NCBI GenBank assembly: GCA_965247035.1
Contig: CBDFGJ010000003.1
Location: forward strand, 868,001-932,000
DNA from: Azophilus sp965247035
GTDB lineage: Bacteria; Pseudomonadota; Gammaproteobacteria; Pseudomonadales; Azotimanducaceae
Direction of reading: 5' to 3'
Length of the DNA: 64,000 bases
The notes below the pieces were generated by a model. That model was not told the origin of the DNA. It did no database searches and saw only the letters and a program-made list of their open reading frames with translations. Below, piece after piece: positions 18,769 to 28,127 of this stretch. Each line of letters opens with the position of its first letter. Position 1 is the first letter of the stretch. Made by a program: the position numbers and the translations under genes.

Positions 18769-20285
18769 ATGATCGACGCGGCACTGATTGATGAGCTGAA
18801 AAACAAGACCATCGCGGCGCAGAGGCATTTGATTAATGGCCAGTCACAGCCGAACCAGGACGGCGCTGTACTCGAGGTACTCAGTCCCCGAGACGGCCGC
18901 CTGCTCACGACCATGGCGGACGGTGGAAACCGCGAAATCGATTTAGCAGTCGTCTCGGCGCGGCGGAGTTTCGACCAGGGCAGTTGGTCGCAGATGGCAC
19001 CCGCGGGACGCAAGAAAATCCTGATCCGCCTGGCAGAGCTAATTGAGGCTCATGCCTATGAGCTAGCCGTCCTGGGAGTCCGCGACAACGGTACAGAGAT
19101 AAACATGGCCTTAAAGGCAGAGCCCGGCAGTGCTGCCGCAACCTTCCGCTACTACGGGGAGGCCATCAACAAGGTATACGGTGAAATCGCTCCCACTGCG
19201 ACAGACGTGGTAGGCCTGATCAACCGTGGACCCGTGGGTGTGGTGGGGGTCATCGTGCCGTGGAATTTTCCACTCATGATCGGCTCGTGGAAGATCGCCC
19301 CGGCACTGGCCGCAGGCAACTCCGTAATACTCAAGCCGGCTGAAACCGCTTCACTCAGTCTACTACGGCTGGCAGAATTGGCCTTGGAGGCAGGCTTACC
19401 GGAAGGCATACTCAACGTGGTCACCGGGCGAGGCGCTGTGGCTGGCGAGGCGCTTGCCTTACACAACGATGTGGATATCCTCGCCTTTACCGGCTCCGGT
19501 GGTATTGGACGACGGCTGCTGGAATACTCCGCCGCCTCAAACCTGAAGCGTGTCTTTCTTGAGCTGGGAGGTAAGTCACCCAATATAATATTCCCGGATA
19601 TGCCAGATCCCGAAAAAGCTGCAGCGGCGGCGGTCAACGGCATTTTCCGTAATTCCGGCCAGGTATGTGTGTCCGGTTCACGCTTGAGGTATGTGTGTCC
19701 GGTTCACGCTTGTTGGTGCACCGGGATATCCACGATGAATTCCTGTCCCGGATGGTCGCTCAGGCAGAAAAGCTCAAGGTGGGAGACCCTCTGGACACGG
19801 CATCCGACGTCGGCGCCGTAAATAGTGCCGAGCAGCTGCAGAAGAATCTCGGATACGTCAACAGCGCCGAACGGGAGGGAGCCCTACTGTGCACAGGAGG
19901 CGAGCGGATATTGTCAGAGACTGGGGGTTATTATATGCAACCAACGATATTCCGCGACGTTTCTGCGAATATGCGAATTGCCCAGGAGGAAGTATTTGGC
20001 CCAGTGCTCAGTGTTATCCCCTTTGAGGACGAAGCGGACGCCGTGCGCATCGCCAACGCTACAAATTTTGGTTTGGCAGCGGGCGTGTGGACCGGTGATC
20101 TGGCAAGAGCTCACCGCATGATCAGGAACATCCAGGCCGGGGTCATCCACGTGAATTGTTATGGCGGCGCAGATATAACCGTACCGCTGGGTGGCATGAA
20201 GCAGTCAGGTAACGGCCACGATAAATCGCTGCACGCCCTGGAAAAGTACACCGCGTTAAAAACAGCGTGGATTAACGTCTCCTAA
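18769..20285 (+). pseudogene. Aldehyde dehydrogenase frameshifted by a 26-bp tandem duplication
   Basis: Without the duplication this is a 496-residue NAD(P)-dependent aldehyde dehydrogenase. Motifs: VPWNFPLMIGSWKIAPALAA, TGSGGIGRRLLEYSA, the general-base Glu in FLELGGKSPNI, and the catalytic Cys (codon 300) in NSGQVCVSGS. The C-terminal part has EEVFGPVLSVIPFEDE and PLGGMKQSGNG. A perfect 26-bp tandem duplication at 19661-19712 copies the catalytic-Cys codon and shifts the frame, so the first frame ends at 19821. The start ATG follows AAGAGGAG. It lies divergent from the IclR operon and could oxidise the aldehyde from its transaminase. Confidence 0.88.
19661..19712 (+). repeat. 26-bp perfect tandem duplication
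   Basis: Copies at 19661-19686 and 19687-19712 (AGGTATGTGTGTCC through CGCTTG) are identical. They span the catalytic Cys of the aldehyde dehydrogenase, and the unit is not a multiple of three. Loss of one copy would restore the reading frame exactly. Confidence 0.95.
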
Positions 20286-20366
20286 GCCCGGCACGGGAGA
20301 GCTGGCATCTTCATGCCGACAAGTGTTAAACCATTGCTATGGAGAAAATCATGCGACCCACCAATT

Positions 20367-20384
20367 CATATCAGCACTGATATG
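20367..20384. other. 18-bp palindrome
   Basis: CATATCAG-CA-CTGATATG is a perfect 8-2-8 inverted repeat between the aldehyde dehydrogenase and the IS110 remnant. The 20286-20445 stretch holds no gene. It has the form of a dimeric-regulator site but has no obvious partner gene. Confidence 0.4.
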
Positions 20385-20445
20385 TTGTGACCTGTCAATC
20401 GATGGCATCATTCTTTCATATTTCTCTCCCTCAGTGAGCCCTTGA

Positions 20446-20621
20446 GACAGAACAGGGGCAGCTTGTAACGACGGTTGATCAATCTGATATTCGCGGGTCG
20501 GTGCCGCCTGACAAATCTTCGTCGTGGAGCTGCCTCTCTCTAGTATCGAGGGTCGTTCCGGTTACCCGGACGCCTCTTAGTGTCGACGAGGTTTCTCCCA
20601 CCGGGCTACCCCTGTTCTGTC
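20446..20621. other. Structured non-coding region bounded by 17-bp inverted repeats
   Basis: GACAGAACAGGGGCAGC (20446-20462) and its inverse (20605-20621, one mismatch) enclose 142 nt with further small hairpins, for example around TTCCGGTTACCCGGA. No reading frame fits. It lies on the 3' side of the IS110-family transposase relic. IS110/IS1111 elements keep a bridge RNA in a non-coding flank, so this may be a bridge-RNA region; a separate small repeat element is also possible. Confidence 0.4.
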
Positions 20622-20666
20622 CCAAAAGCTCACTGTTTTCCCCTTGTTTAACATCATTTTTCTTGA

Positions 20667-21789
20667 TTACCTGTTTGTTTCAGTTGCGTTCCCTGGCATC
20701 ACCTCACGGGCAATCGCCCAGATAAATCCCGTCAGCTCCCGTGCGATCGCAATGCAGGTTTTCTGCGGCAGTAAACCGCGTTTTCTTAACGCCTGATAGC
20801 GGCCGCAGAGCCGCTTCTGCGCCTGCCACGCGATAGCTTGTACCTCAGCAGAGGTTTGCTCAGCTCGCCGCTGTAACGGGGCCGTTTTGCGGGCGGGGAA
20901 ACGGTAGCACCACGCGGCTTCAACCAAAACTCGCCGCACATGCCCATTGCCTGTCTTTGTAATTCCGCCTCGACGGACCCTTGGGCCACTTGAGGACTCG
21001 CTGGGCACCAGGCCCAAATACTTCATGAGCTGCCGCGGTGAATCAAAGCGGGTGATATCGCCAAGTTCCGCCACAACCGTCATCGCCGTAATCAGGCGAC
21101 AGCCTCGCAGCGCCATCAAGCCTTCCACCACGGGGGCCAGGGTCCGCCAGCGCCTCATGCAGGGCCTGTTCCAGATCAGCCACGCGCTGTAGCTGCTGTT
21201 TAACGCTGTCGATGTATTCCTGAAATACGGTTTGTTGAACCCGATGGCTAAACTTGATGCGCTCCAACCAACGCCAGTAAGCCTGGGTCCACTTGCTTTT
21301 CCCACTGTCATACCTCTGGCCATGCCGCAACAAAAATGCACATAAGCGCTGCCGGGCCTGGCGCTCGAGGTGCTTCATATCCTCCCGGGCACGGGTCAGA
21401 TCTCGTATCGATTCCTGCTCTTGATCGGGCACCCGGACCGGCGTTAACTCGCCCGCTCAATGCAAGCGCGCCAGGTTCTCACTGTCACGCCGGTCCGTTG
21501 TAACCCGGTCGCCCGGCTTGGTCGGTATCAGCGAGGGCGCCACGACGCTGCAATCATGCCCCGAGTCGCTGATCTGACGGTAGATGCCGTATCCACACGG
21601 CCCCGCCTCATAGCAATAGGAAGCGACTTCCCCGTTCGGACTGACGTCCTTCAACAGGTTCGACAGCGCTGTGGGCGTGTTCGCTATCTCACCGTAAAAC
21701 CGAGGCTTTCCACCCGCAGCATCAGCGATCGCAACGGCAATCGTATCCTTGTGTGTATCCAGTCCGACCTACTTGATAAACTGGTTCAT
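20667..21789 (-). pseudogene. IS110-family transposase (DEDD), degraded
   Basis: From ATG 21789 the frame reads VGLDTHKDTIAVAI, CYEAGPCGYGIYRQI and TTDRRDSENLARLH, holding the DEDD acidic residues of the RuvC-like domain. It continues through EDMKHLERQARQRL and, after a frameshift near 21130, the Tnp_20 part with ITRFDSPRQLMKYLGLVPSE and VRRGGITKTGNGHVRRVL. Stops interrupt it at 21769-21771 (TAG) and 21457-21459 (TGA). The element cannot move by itself. Confidence 0.85.
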
Positions 21790-21853
21790 GACCTATCCTC
21801 CTCAATTATGGCTCTGAGCCGAAAATGTACCGTCCTCAGCTTAATCCACGATC

Positions 21854-22198
21854 TTGAGGACGGGTAGGTCACTACATAATGTCTATCATGCACACGTGTA
21901 TTTTGATAAAGGCTCGCTGGAGCGCGCGTCTTCCCTTTGCGAGGAGGCAGGTAGGCGCTTCGATGTCAAGGTTGGCCGGCTTCATGAGAAACTCGTTGGC
22001 CCTCACCCTAGGTGGAGTTGCCAACTCGCTTTTGATGCTGCACAGTTTGATGAACTCATCTGCTGGCTGGATGATAACCGAAACGGACTTACTGTCCTCG
22101 TCCATGGCCTAACCGGGTGTGACTTCGAAGACCACACTATCCATGCGACCTGGCTTGGGGACAGTATCCCTCTCGATTTGTCGGTTTTTGGCGGCTAG
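21854..22198 (+). CDS. DOPA 4,5-dioxygenase family protein
   Basis: 114 residues matching the small DOPA 4,5-dioxygenase-like family: YHAHVYFDKGS near the start, VGRLHEKLVGPHPRWSCQL in the middle, and LDDNRNGLTVLVHGLTGCDF with DHTIHATWLGDSIPLDLSVF at the end. The conserved His residues would bind the metal of an extradiol ring-cleaving enzyme. The only close start is TTG 21854, in DNA adjoining the IS110 relic, so the original start may have been lost. Convergent with the TetR gene. Confidence 0.7.
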   Translation: MRTGRSLHNVYHAHVYFDKGSLERASSLCEEAGRRFDVKVGRLHEKLVGPHPRWSCQLAFDAAQFDELICWLDDNRNGLTVLVHGLTGCDFEDHTIHATWLGDSIPLDLSVFGG

Positions 22199-22220
22199 CG
22201 CTGACAAGCTCGGGCTAGGC

Positions 22221-22880
22221 TCAGCTCTCGACGATCCCCATGATCTGCTCCACAATCCAGGGCCCCGGAGTGCTTAATTCCGCTTTCAGTTTATCCCCTG
22301 AACCGTAGATGACATTTAATCCCTCGATCAAACTCATCAACAAAACACTTTTCTTCAGGATGTCACCCTTCCCCAGTTCAGGCCGCGAAGTTTTCAGGTA
22401 AGTAGTAACTTGGCGAAGAAAGTGCCGGTAGACCCTGTCCCGCTGGCTAGCGACTTCCTCGTTGTGGCTTGCAAGCGCCCATAACTGGTAAAAAAAACGT
22501 TGGGACTTCGGATTCTGTGCATCCTCGATCAAAAACTCGAAATATGCCCTGATACTAGACGCGGGGTCATTTGGAAAATTCATCGATTCACGCTCAAAAG
22601 CCTCTTCGTAACGAGCGAGATTGTCAGTGATCATGGCCTTGAGCAGAAGTTCTTTATTCGCAAAATAGTAGGTTACATTGCCGTTGCTTATCCCTAGATT
22701 CTTACCGATTTTCCGAAGCGTCAGGCTGTGATAGCCTTCGTTGGTAAGGATTTCCTGTGCAGCTTCCAGAATTTTTCTGGCTCGCAACTGGCCACGCATG
22801 CGGCTACCCCGGGCGCGGTTGCGTCCTGCGCCGTCGATCGCCTGTTTGGCTATTTCCACCTCAGTTCCCCGAGCAGGCAA
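22221..22880 (-). CDS. TetR-family transcriptional regulator
   Basis: 219 residues. N-terminal helix-turn-helix: ILEAAQEILTNEGYHSLTLRK and IGKNLGISNGNVTYYFANKE. The C-terminal ligand domain ends in GPWIVEQIMGIVES. The TTG start at 22880 has GGAG six bases before it; ATG within the frame (MRGQLRARK) is an alternative. It follows the MFS gene on the same strand, and a perfect palindrome in the MFS promoter (24152-24163) is a plausible target. Confidence 0.85.
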   Translation of the reverse strand: MPARGTEVEIAKQAIDGAGRNRARGSRMRGQLRARKILEAAQEILTNEGYHSLTLRKIGKNLGISNGNVTYYFANKELLLKAMITDNLARYEEAFERESMNFPNDPASSIRAYFEFLIEDAQNPKSQRFFYQLWALASHNEEVASQRDRVYRHFLRQVTTYLKTSRPELGKGDILKKSVLLMSLIEGLNVIYGSGDKLKAELSTPGPWIVEQIMGIVES

Positions 22881-22928
22881 TACTCCGCGTCGTGTACACC
22901 TAAGGCATATTCTGGTAGGTGATACACG

Positions 22929-24119
22929 TCAAGCCTCCTGGAGTGCGGCAGGGCCACTTTTTTGTCCCCATAAAGCTGGTAGTATCAGCACCCAGCTGGC
23001 GACAAATAACGTTGCACCGACCAGGTTTACGGTACTGAACATCTCCGGCCCCTCCAGGCGCAACAAGTTGGCACCGATATACGGACCAATCGCGAACCCG
23101 ATCATTTGTAGGCATACGCCTCGCACTATCATTCTGCCACCATCGGCAAAGCTCGCCATGGTGGCGAGCAAATAGGGCTGAGCCACATTCCACATAAAAT
23201 TGAACAGGTAGATGGCCGTGGCATACACCAGATAAGTGATATCCCTGAGCAGCCAGGCCACACCGATGCCGCAACCGATCATCGCAATTCCCAACGGTAT
23301 GGAACGTCCGATCTTAGTGGCCAGCATCGCCGCAAGAAAAGCGCCCGCTACCCCGAGAAACTGGGAAATGGTCAGCACGTTCGCCACGGACTGTTCAGCC
23401 AGGCCTCCGTTCACCCCCACCAGGAAAATGTAAGCCCAGACGATACCGATGGCAATATTGAAGGTCAGAATAGCCAGTAAAGTGGTAGCTTTTACCAAGG
23501 GTGAAAAGTGATCAGTACATTGCTGCTCTGCTAAATGATCCTCTGCTCTCTTGGGCAGATATCGAATAAGGCTGAGACCCAGTGCGCAAAATGCGGCGAG
23601 AAACACCAGTATGCCGTTCAATTTAATCGATGCTAACGCCCAGGGGATCGCAAACATACCGAGTGCGCCATATATCAACACCCCCACCACAATAAACCCA
23701 AAATTCCGATCAGGGCTTCTGGTCAGCCCCATCATCGCGAAGGGTAGCGAAATCATCCCCCCGAGCCCCAGTCCAGTGATGGTTCGGGTAAGACCCAGCA
23801 GCACCACGTCTGCCTGCCCGATGGACGCCAGGTTGCCGATGACCGCGACCAGCAAAAACCAAAACGTCAGCTTTTGCCAATCGTATTTGTGAGCGACAAA
23901 AGTCAATAAGATCGTGGTGGCGGCCAAACCCCACATTTCCGCCGAAGCGATGTACCCCGCCTCCTCAGGCGTCAACCCCAGGGTTTCCACCAGGCCTTGT
24001 ACAAATCCGGGCTGGATGATGAAAACACAAACCCCGACGACCGCCAGGTAGATGATCGAAGTGATCGAACGGGTAGTATTTACGTCGATACTGTCATCAC
24101 CGAGAAAGAACTTCATCAT
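22929..24119 (-). CDS. MFS transporter
   Basis: 396 residues with 12 predicted membrane segments. It lacks any long cytoplasmic domain. It begins IIYLAVVGVCVFIIQPGFVQ and contains GYIASAEMWGLAATTILL and GLGLGGMISLPFAMMGLTRS. It is a clear paralogue of the protein at 30511-31680, which shares IQPGFVQGLVE, GYIASAE and PDRNFG motifs. Its neighbours are a sulfatase upstream and a TetR regulator downstream, so it probably moves the product released by the sulfatase pathway. Substrate unknown. Confidence 0.85.
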   Translation of the reverse strand: MMKFFLGDDSIDVNTTRSITSIIYLAVVGVCVFIIQPGFVQGLVETLGLTPEEAGYIASAEMWGLAATTILLTFVAHKYDWQKLTFWFLLVAVIGNLASIGQADVVLLGLTRTITGLGLGGMISLPFAMMGLTRSPDRNFGFIVVGVLIYGALGMFAIPWALASIKLNGILVFLAAFCALGLSLIRYLPKRAEDHLAEQQCTDHFSPLVKATTLLAILTFNIAIGIVWAYIFLVGVNGGLAEQSVANVLTISQFLGVAGAFLAAMLATKIGRSIPLGIAMIGCGIGVAWLLRDITYLVYATAIYLFNFMWNVAQPYLLATMASFADGGRMIVRGVCLQMIGFAIGPYIGANLLRLEGPEMFSTVNLVGATLFVASWVLILPALWGQKSGPAALQEA

Positions 24120-24151
24120 GGTTAGTTCCGAGTATTATCGTTTTTCTGTTT

Positions 24152-24163
24152 GCCAATATTGGC
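24152..24163. promoter_or_regulatory. Perfect palindrome in the MFS promoter
   Basis: GCCAATATTGGC is a perfect 12-bp palindrome 33 bp upstream of the MFS start, just downstream of a TATAAG-like -10 (minus strand). The position fits a repressor operator, perhaps for the TetR protein encoded after the MFS gene. Confidence 0.45.
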
Positions 24164-24220
24164 TCTTATAAGCGGCATGAAATGACAGTTTCCGGGGACC
24201 GGCCATCCGGACGGAAAAAA

Positions 24221-25900
24221 TTAGTAACCACTTAGCCAGTCGGGCAGGATTACGCCATTTTCTTTCGCATAGTGTTGCCAGTCCCCGATCAGTTCAGCCA
24301 ATAAGGCGGGTTGCTCTTGCGCCAGATTGGTCGCCTCACCCGGGTCGCGGTCAAGGTTATACAATTCCGCCTTGCCACTGGCAAAAGGATGTGGCATGAC
24401 AGTCATTTTCCATGGACCGCGCCTGAACGCATATTTACCGAAGAGTTCCATACCGAGCTCTCGCTCATCAAACGCAGGGGTCGCCTTACCGGTTTGCAGC
24501 AACGACCGCAACGACCAACCACTCACAGGCTCCACTGTTCGCCCTCGATATTCGCCCCGGTGGGGTTCAACGCCGGCAAAATCCAGTAGCGTTGGGACAA
24601 TATCTTTTACTGAAACCAGCGCATTGGTGATTACTCCCTTTTTGATGTGCCCTGGAAACGTTGCAAATGCGGCGACTCGGGTACCTCCCTCCGAAGAGAA
24701 TGCTTTGTACATACGCAAATGCGGTCCACCTGCCCTTGCCCAACCCGGCCCATACATTGTGTAAGAATTGGGGCGACCCATATTGGCATAGCTGAAGTCG
24801 AAACGCGTATTGATAACCTGACGAATTTCGGGAAACATGTCTGCTGGCCAGGTATCGTCCAGATCATGTCCCTCGGCGCCGTTGTCCGATAGAAAAACAA
24901 CCAGGGTATTGTCCATTAATCCGCGCGACTTCAAGTATTCTATTACCCGGCCTGCATGGTAGTCCATTTGCTCAACCATGCCCGCGTAGATTTCCATACT
25001 GCGGGCTTCAACACGCTGCCGCTCGCCGGGCAGCGATTGCCAGGGTACAGCTTTGGGCGGGCGCGGGGGCTTCGGCGCATCTGCCTTGATCAAACCCATA
25101 CTTACCATTCTCTCCCAGCGCTGATCATACAATGCATCGTAGCCCGCATCGTACTTGCCCGCAAAACTGTCCAGATTGTCATCGGGTAATTGCAAAGGCC
25201 AGTGCGGTGCAGTAAAGGAAAGAAAGGCAAAAAAAGGTCTTCCGGTCGCCCTGTCCTGCTCAATATAATCAATCAGGTTATCCGCGTGGAACTGGGATGA
25301 GTACTTGAAATTCTCCGGCAGGGCTGTGAGTGGCTCATCGTCCTGCAAGTACATGGCCTTTGCTTTCGGATCGGGCGCATAGGATGGCTGCATGTCTGCA
25401 AAATGGCTGGCGCCACTGAGTTGGGCGAAAGAGCGTTCGAATCCACGACTGCCCGGCCCCAGCTCCGGCGTCAGCCCAAGATGCCACTTCCCCGATAGAT
25501 AGGTATGGTAACCCGCATCTCGCAATTGGGTCGCAACCGTTACCACTCGTTCATTTAAATGCCCCTCATAGCCCGGCTGGCCCTTCTGGTTGGGCGACAG
25601 CTCCTCCGCCATATTGCCCAGGCCCGCCTTGTGGTTATCCACCCCACTAAGCAACATGGCACGGGTTGGGGAACAGGTAGGCGCAGATTGAAAATCCATA
25701 AACCGCAGGCCGGCATACGCTAGCGAATCCAGATTCGGGGTCGGAATTTCGCCGCCAAAACTCCCCAGATCGGCGAAGCCCATATCGTCGGCGACGATGA
25801 GAAGTATATTGGGACGAGTGTCAGAAGATGCCGCCAAAAGCCCTGCAGGCCAGAGCAAAAACAATGAGAAAAGAAAATTTATTGCTGTATGCCTTCTCAT
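24221..25900 (-). CDS. Exported arylsulfatase
   Basis: 559 residues from ATG 25900. The signal peptide MRRHTAINFLFSLFLLWPAG targets it to the periplasm. Sulfatase motifs: metal ligands in LLIVADDMGFADLGSFGG, the formylglycine-forming signature CSPTRAMLLSG (Cys76), SGKWHLGLTPELGPGSRGF, and the distal metal site LVVFLSDNGAEG. It hydrolyses sulfate esters and needs a formylglycine-generating enzyme not seen here. The start is set by the signal peptide and a GGAAG ribosome binding site. Its promoter and leader are shared with the TonB receptor at 31741-34122, suggesting that the two act on the same sulfated compound. Confidence 0.92.
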   Translation of the reverse strand: MRRHTAINFLFSLFLLWPAGLLAASSDTRPNILLIVADDMGFADLGSFGGEIPTPNLDSLAYAGLRFMDFQSAPTCSPTRAMLLSGVDNHKAGLGNMAEELSPNQKGQPGYEGHLNERVVTVATQLRDAGYHTYLSGKWHLGLTPELGPGSRGFERSFAQLSGASHFADMQPSYAPDPKAKAMYLQDDEPLTALPENFKYSSQFHADNLIDYIEQDRATGRPFFAFLSFTAPHWPLQLPDDNLDSFAGKYDAGYDALYDQRWERMVSMGLIKADAPKPPRPPKAVPWQSLPGERQRVEARSMEIYAGMVEQMDYHAGRVIEYLKSRGLMDNTLVVFLSDNGAEGHDLDDTWPADMFPEIRQVINTRFDFSYANMGRPNSYTMYGPGWARAGGPHLRMYKAFSSEGGTRVAAFATFPGHIKKGVITNALVSVKDIVPTLLDFAGVEPHRGEYRGRTVEPVSGWSLRSLLQTGKATPAFDERELGMELFGKYAFRRGPWKMTVMPHPFASGKAELYNLDRDPGEATNLAQEQPALLAELIGDWQHYAKENGVILPDWLSGY

Positions 25901-26017
25901 GCTTTGGTTCTTCCAAGGGTATTGTTCAATGCGTCGAGCTACCAACCAGTGTTAGCTCACCTGAGCTATTATTAATACTGCATGTGAGTCGCCATTACAA
26001 GTACTTAACATGTTATT
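25901..26017 (-). promoter_or_regulatory. Promoter and leader of arylsulfatase, duplicated at 34123
   Basis: On the minus strand: -35 TTGTAA (25995-26000), a 17-bp spacer, -10 TATTAA (25972-25977), then a palindrome AGCTCA-GG-TGAGCT (25954-25967) at the expected transcription start, and about 55 nt to the ATG. The same elements in the same order and spacing precede the TonB receptor. The palindrome over the start site looks like a repressor operator. Confidence 0.7.
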
Positions 26018-26095
26018 TTATTGCGCACAAGCGCCCGATCAAACACAAATCCGAAAAGGCTCGTGATGAAGGCGCAGTTCTTCATCACGATGGAA

Positions 26096-26369
26096 TTACA
26101 AGATCCTGTTTTTGACCTCCAGAGGCTCCTGGGGATACTTCTCTCGCTCCTCGCTAATCAGTTTTTGCCAGGTCTTGCGAAAAATGTGAAAGCGCAACAT
26201 CGGCTACCAACCCACGCGACTGGAATGGTTCCTCCAGCTCCAGCAACTTCTGCTGCGCCTCAATAATGACTTTATCTTCCATAAAACCCGCGAGTAAGCC
26301 ATCTCGCAATGAAATAGATACATTGGGGTCGTCTTGTTTGAAATCGTGTAAATAATTCCAGAAGAGAGG
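26096..26369 (-). pseudogene. C-terminal fragment of a Rieske oxygenase (VanA-like)
   Basis: Reads FWNYLHDFKQDD, GLLAGFMEDKVIIEAQQKLL and RGLVADVAL, then needs a frameshift to continue as FRKTWQKLISEEREKYPQEP, with a stop at 26096-26098. EDK.I.EAQQ is typical of the C-terminus of vanillate demethylase-type oxygenases. The Rieske and mononuclear iron domains are missing. The neighbouring VanB-like fragment supports the assignment. Confidence 0.55.
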
Positions 26370-26370
26370 A

Positions 26371-27013
26371 AACTGCCAGCAAAACCCTGCTGCTGGGCGG
26401 CGGTATCGGTATCACACCCATGCTCGCCATGACCCACCATCTACACGCGATTGGGGCGGACTTCGAACTGCACTACTCCGCCAAAGACCGAGACAGCGCA
26501 GGATTTTTGCAAGATATCGAGGCTGCGCCCTGGTTTGATCGCGTGCACCTGCATTTTTCCGCCGCCGGTAGCCGCGCCGATCTCGACACCATCCTGGGCA
26601 CTTACGAGGCGGGCCATCATCTCTACACCTGCGGGCCGGATCGCTATATGTCGGCCGTACTGGAAGCGGGTGAGCGCCTGGGTTGGCCGGAGGAGGCGCT
26701 GCACCGGGAGTATTTTTCCGTGCCGGAGGCACCGGACTACGAAAACCACGATTTTACCGTCACCCTGGCGAGTTCGGGTACACGCGTTGTGGTGCCAGCC
26801 GGACAAAGTGCCGCCGAGGCCCTGCTCGCGGCCGGCATCCACGTTGACTTGAAGTGCTCCGACGGAATTTGCGGGGTGTGCAAATGCGGTCTGATCAGCG
26901 GCGATGTGGAGCACCGGGATTTTGTCCTGTCCCGGGTCCAGCGGCAGCAGAGCCTGATTTTGTGCCAATCCCGCGCCAGCGCACCTGGGGGCGAGCTGGT
27001 AATCGATCTGTAA
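26371..27013 (+). pseudogene. VanB-like reductase, N-terminally truncated
   Basis: About 213 codons of a PDR/VanB-family oxidoreductase. It keeps the NAD-binding part (LLLGGGIGITPMLAM, HHLYTCGPDRYM) and the plant-type 2Fe-2S ferredoxin domain with Cys ligands in LKCSDGICGVCKCG and a distal LILCQSRA. The FMN/ferredoxin-reductase beta-barrel of about 100 residues is absent; the sequence begins abruptly at the junction with the Rieske fragment. In VanAB systems the reductase feeds electrons to the oxygenase. A short ORF from ATG 26420 exists but would lack flavin binding. Confidence 0.75.
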
Positions 27014-27085
27014 CCAGAGGAATCCGCCGACGCTCACCGCGGCTTACTCAAGCTGATCACACGCTATTTGCCATCCTGGCTCAGG

Positions 27086-28114
27086 TCATCCCCCCTGCAC
27101 ATACTCCCGGGCCAGCTTGCAGGCCCTCTCCACCAGCATGGGCGCCAATTCCCGGGCCGTCTGGGTTTCAGAGCGGGTGTGCACCCAGCCCAGGTAGGTA
27201 AAGCCCCGGGCCAAGAGGAACAAGGGCAACTGCGCCAGTTGCGCAGCGGGTAGCGATCGGTGCTCTCGATAACCGGCGACGAGCGCGTCATAGACAATGG
27301 GGTAATGGTCTTCACCGATTTCGAAATACAGGGCGGTGGCCAGCTCAAACAGGTGCCAGCCAAAGCCCGCGTCATCGAAATCGATCAGGTGCACCTGCTC
27401 GCCGTCCACCATCAGATTTTCCGCCACAAAATCGGCGTGAATCATGCTGTACCAGTCGGCGTTTTCCGGTGCTTTGTGGTATGCGCTGAGGTCCACCCGA
27501 ACTTGCTCGCGCACCTGCAACAGCAACTGCCGCTCCTCTACGGTAAGCGATGCCAGTTCCCAGAACGGCCCCCAGAAAGGCTGATCTCCCACCAGGCCCT
27601 CCACATCCCAGGCGTGGCGAACGAAGGTCGACGGCGGCGACCAGCTGGTGGCCTGGTTGTGCAGGCGCGCCGCCAACGCACCGATAGTATGGTAGGTTTT
27701 GGCCACCGCGGCCGGATCGGAAATCCCCGCCTCCACCGAGCCCAGCGGCTTGCCATCCACCCAGCAGAATACATCCACCTGGCGCGGTTCAGGCAGCTCG
27801 TCAACGGTGACCAGGGCGAACGGTTCCCCTCCATTCGCCAGCACAAGGCTGGGCACCGCGATGCCGTGCTCATCCAGCGCGGCCATCCACTGCAACTCTG
27901 AGCGCAATTCCTCGTCCGTGTGATAAGCATATCGGTGGATACGCAGGGCGTAGCGCGTCCCGGCGCCGGTGACAACCCGAAATACGGCGTTCTCCCGGTA
28001 CTTGATCAACTGTAGCTCGCTGCCTTCCAGGCCCCAGCGGGGTAGAGCCGCCACTGCCAGTGCGGCCATAGCCTCAGCCTGTTCATCCTCACTGAGCTGG
28101 TAAAAATCAGTCAC
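27086..28114 (-). CDS. APH-family phosphotransferase (aminoalcohol/hydroxylysine kinase-like)
   Basis: 342 residues from GTG 28114, set by AGGAGG seven bases upstream. Protein-kinase-like fold of the aminoglycoside/choline kinase type: RENAVFRVVTGAG (nucleotide loop), YALRIHR (Lys-equivalent region), the catalytic loop MIHADFVAENLMVDG and the metal-binding VHLIDFDDAGFG. It lies 13 nt after a class III aminotransferase. This gene pair resembles the hydroxylysine kinase/phospho-lyase or ethanolamine-phosphate phospho-lyase partnership, where the kinase phosphorylates an amino alcohol that the PLP enzyme then cleaves. That pathway role is inference. Confidence 0.85.
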   Translation of the reverse strand: MTDFYQLSEDEQAEAMAALAVAALPRWGLEGSELQLIKYRENAVFRVVTGAGTRYALRIHRYAYHTDEELRSELQWMAALDEHGIAVPSLVLANGGEPFALVTVDELPEPRQVDVFCWVDGKPLGSVEAGISDPAAVAKTYHTIGALAARLHNQATSWSPPSTFVRHAWDVEGLVGDQPFWGPFWELASLTVEERQLLLQVREQVRVDLSAYHKAPENADWYSMIHADFVAENLMVDGEQVHLIDFDDAGFGWHLFELATALYFEIGEDHYPIVYDALVAGYREHRSLPAAQLAQLPLFLLARGFTYLGWVHTRSETQTARELAPMLVERACKLAREYVQGG

Positions 28115-28127
28115 GGTCAACCTCCTG

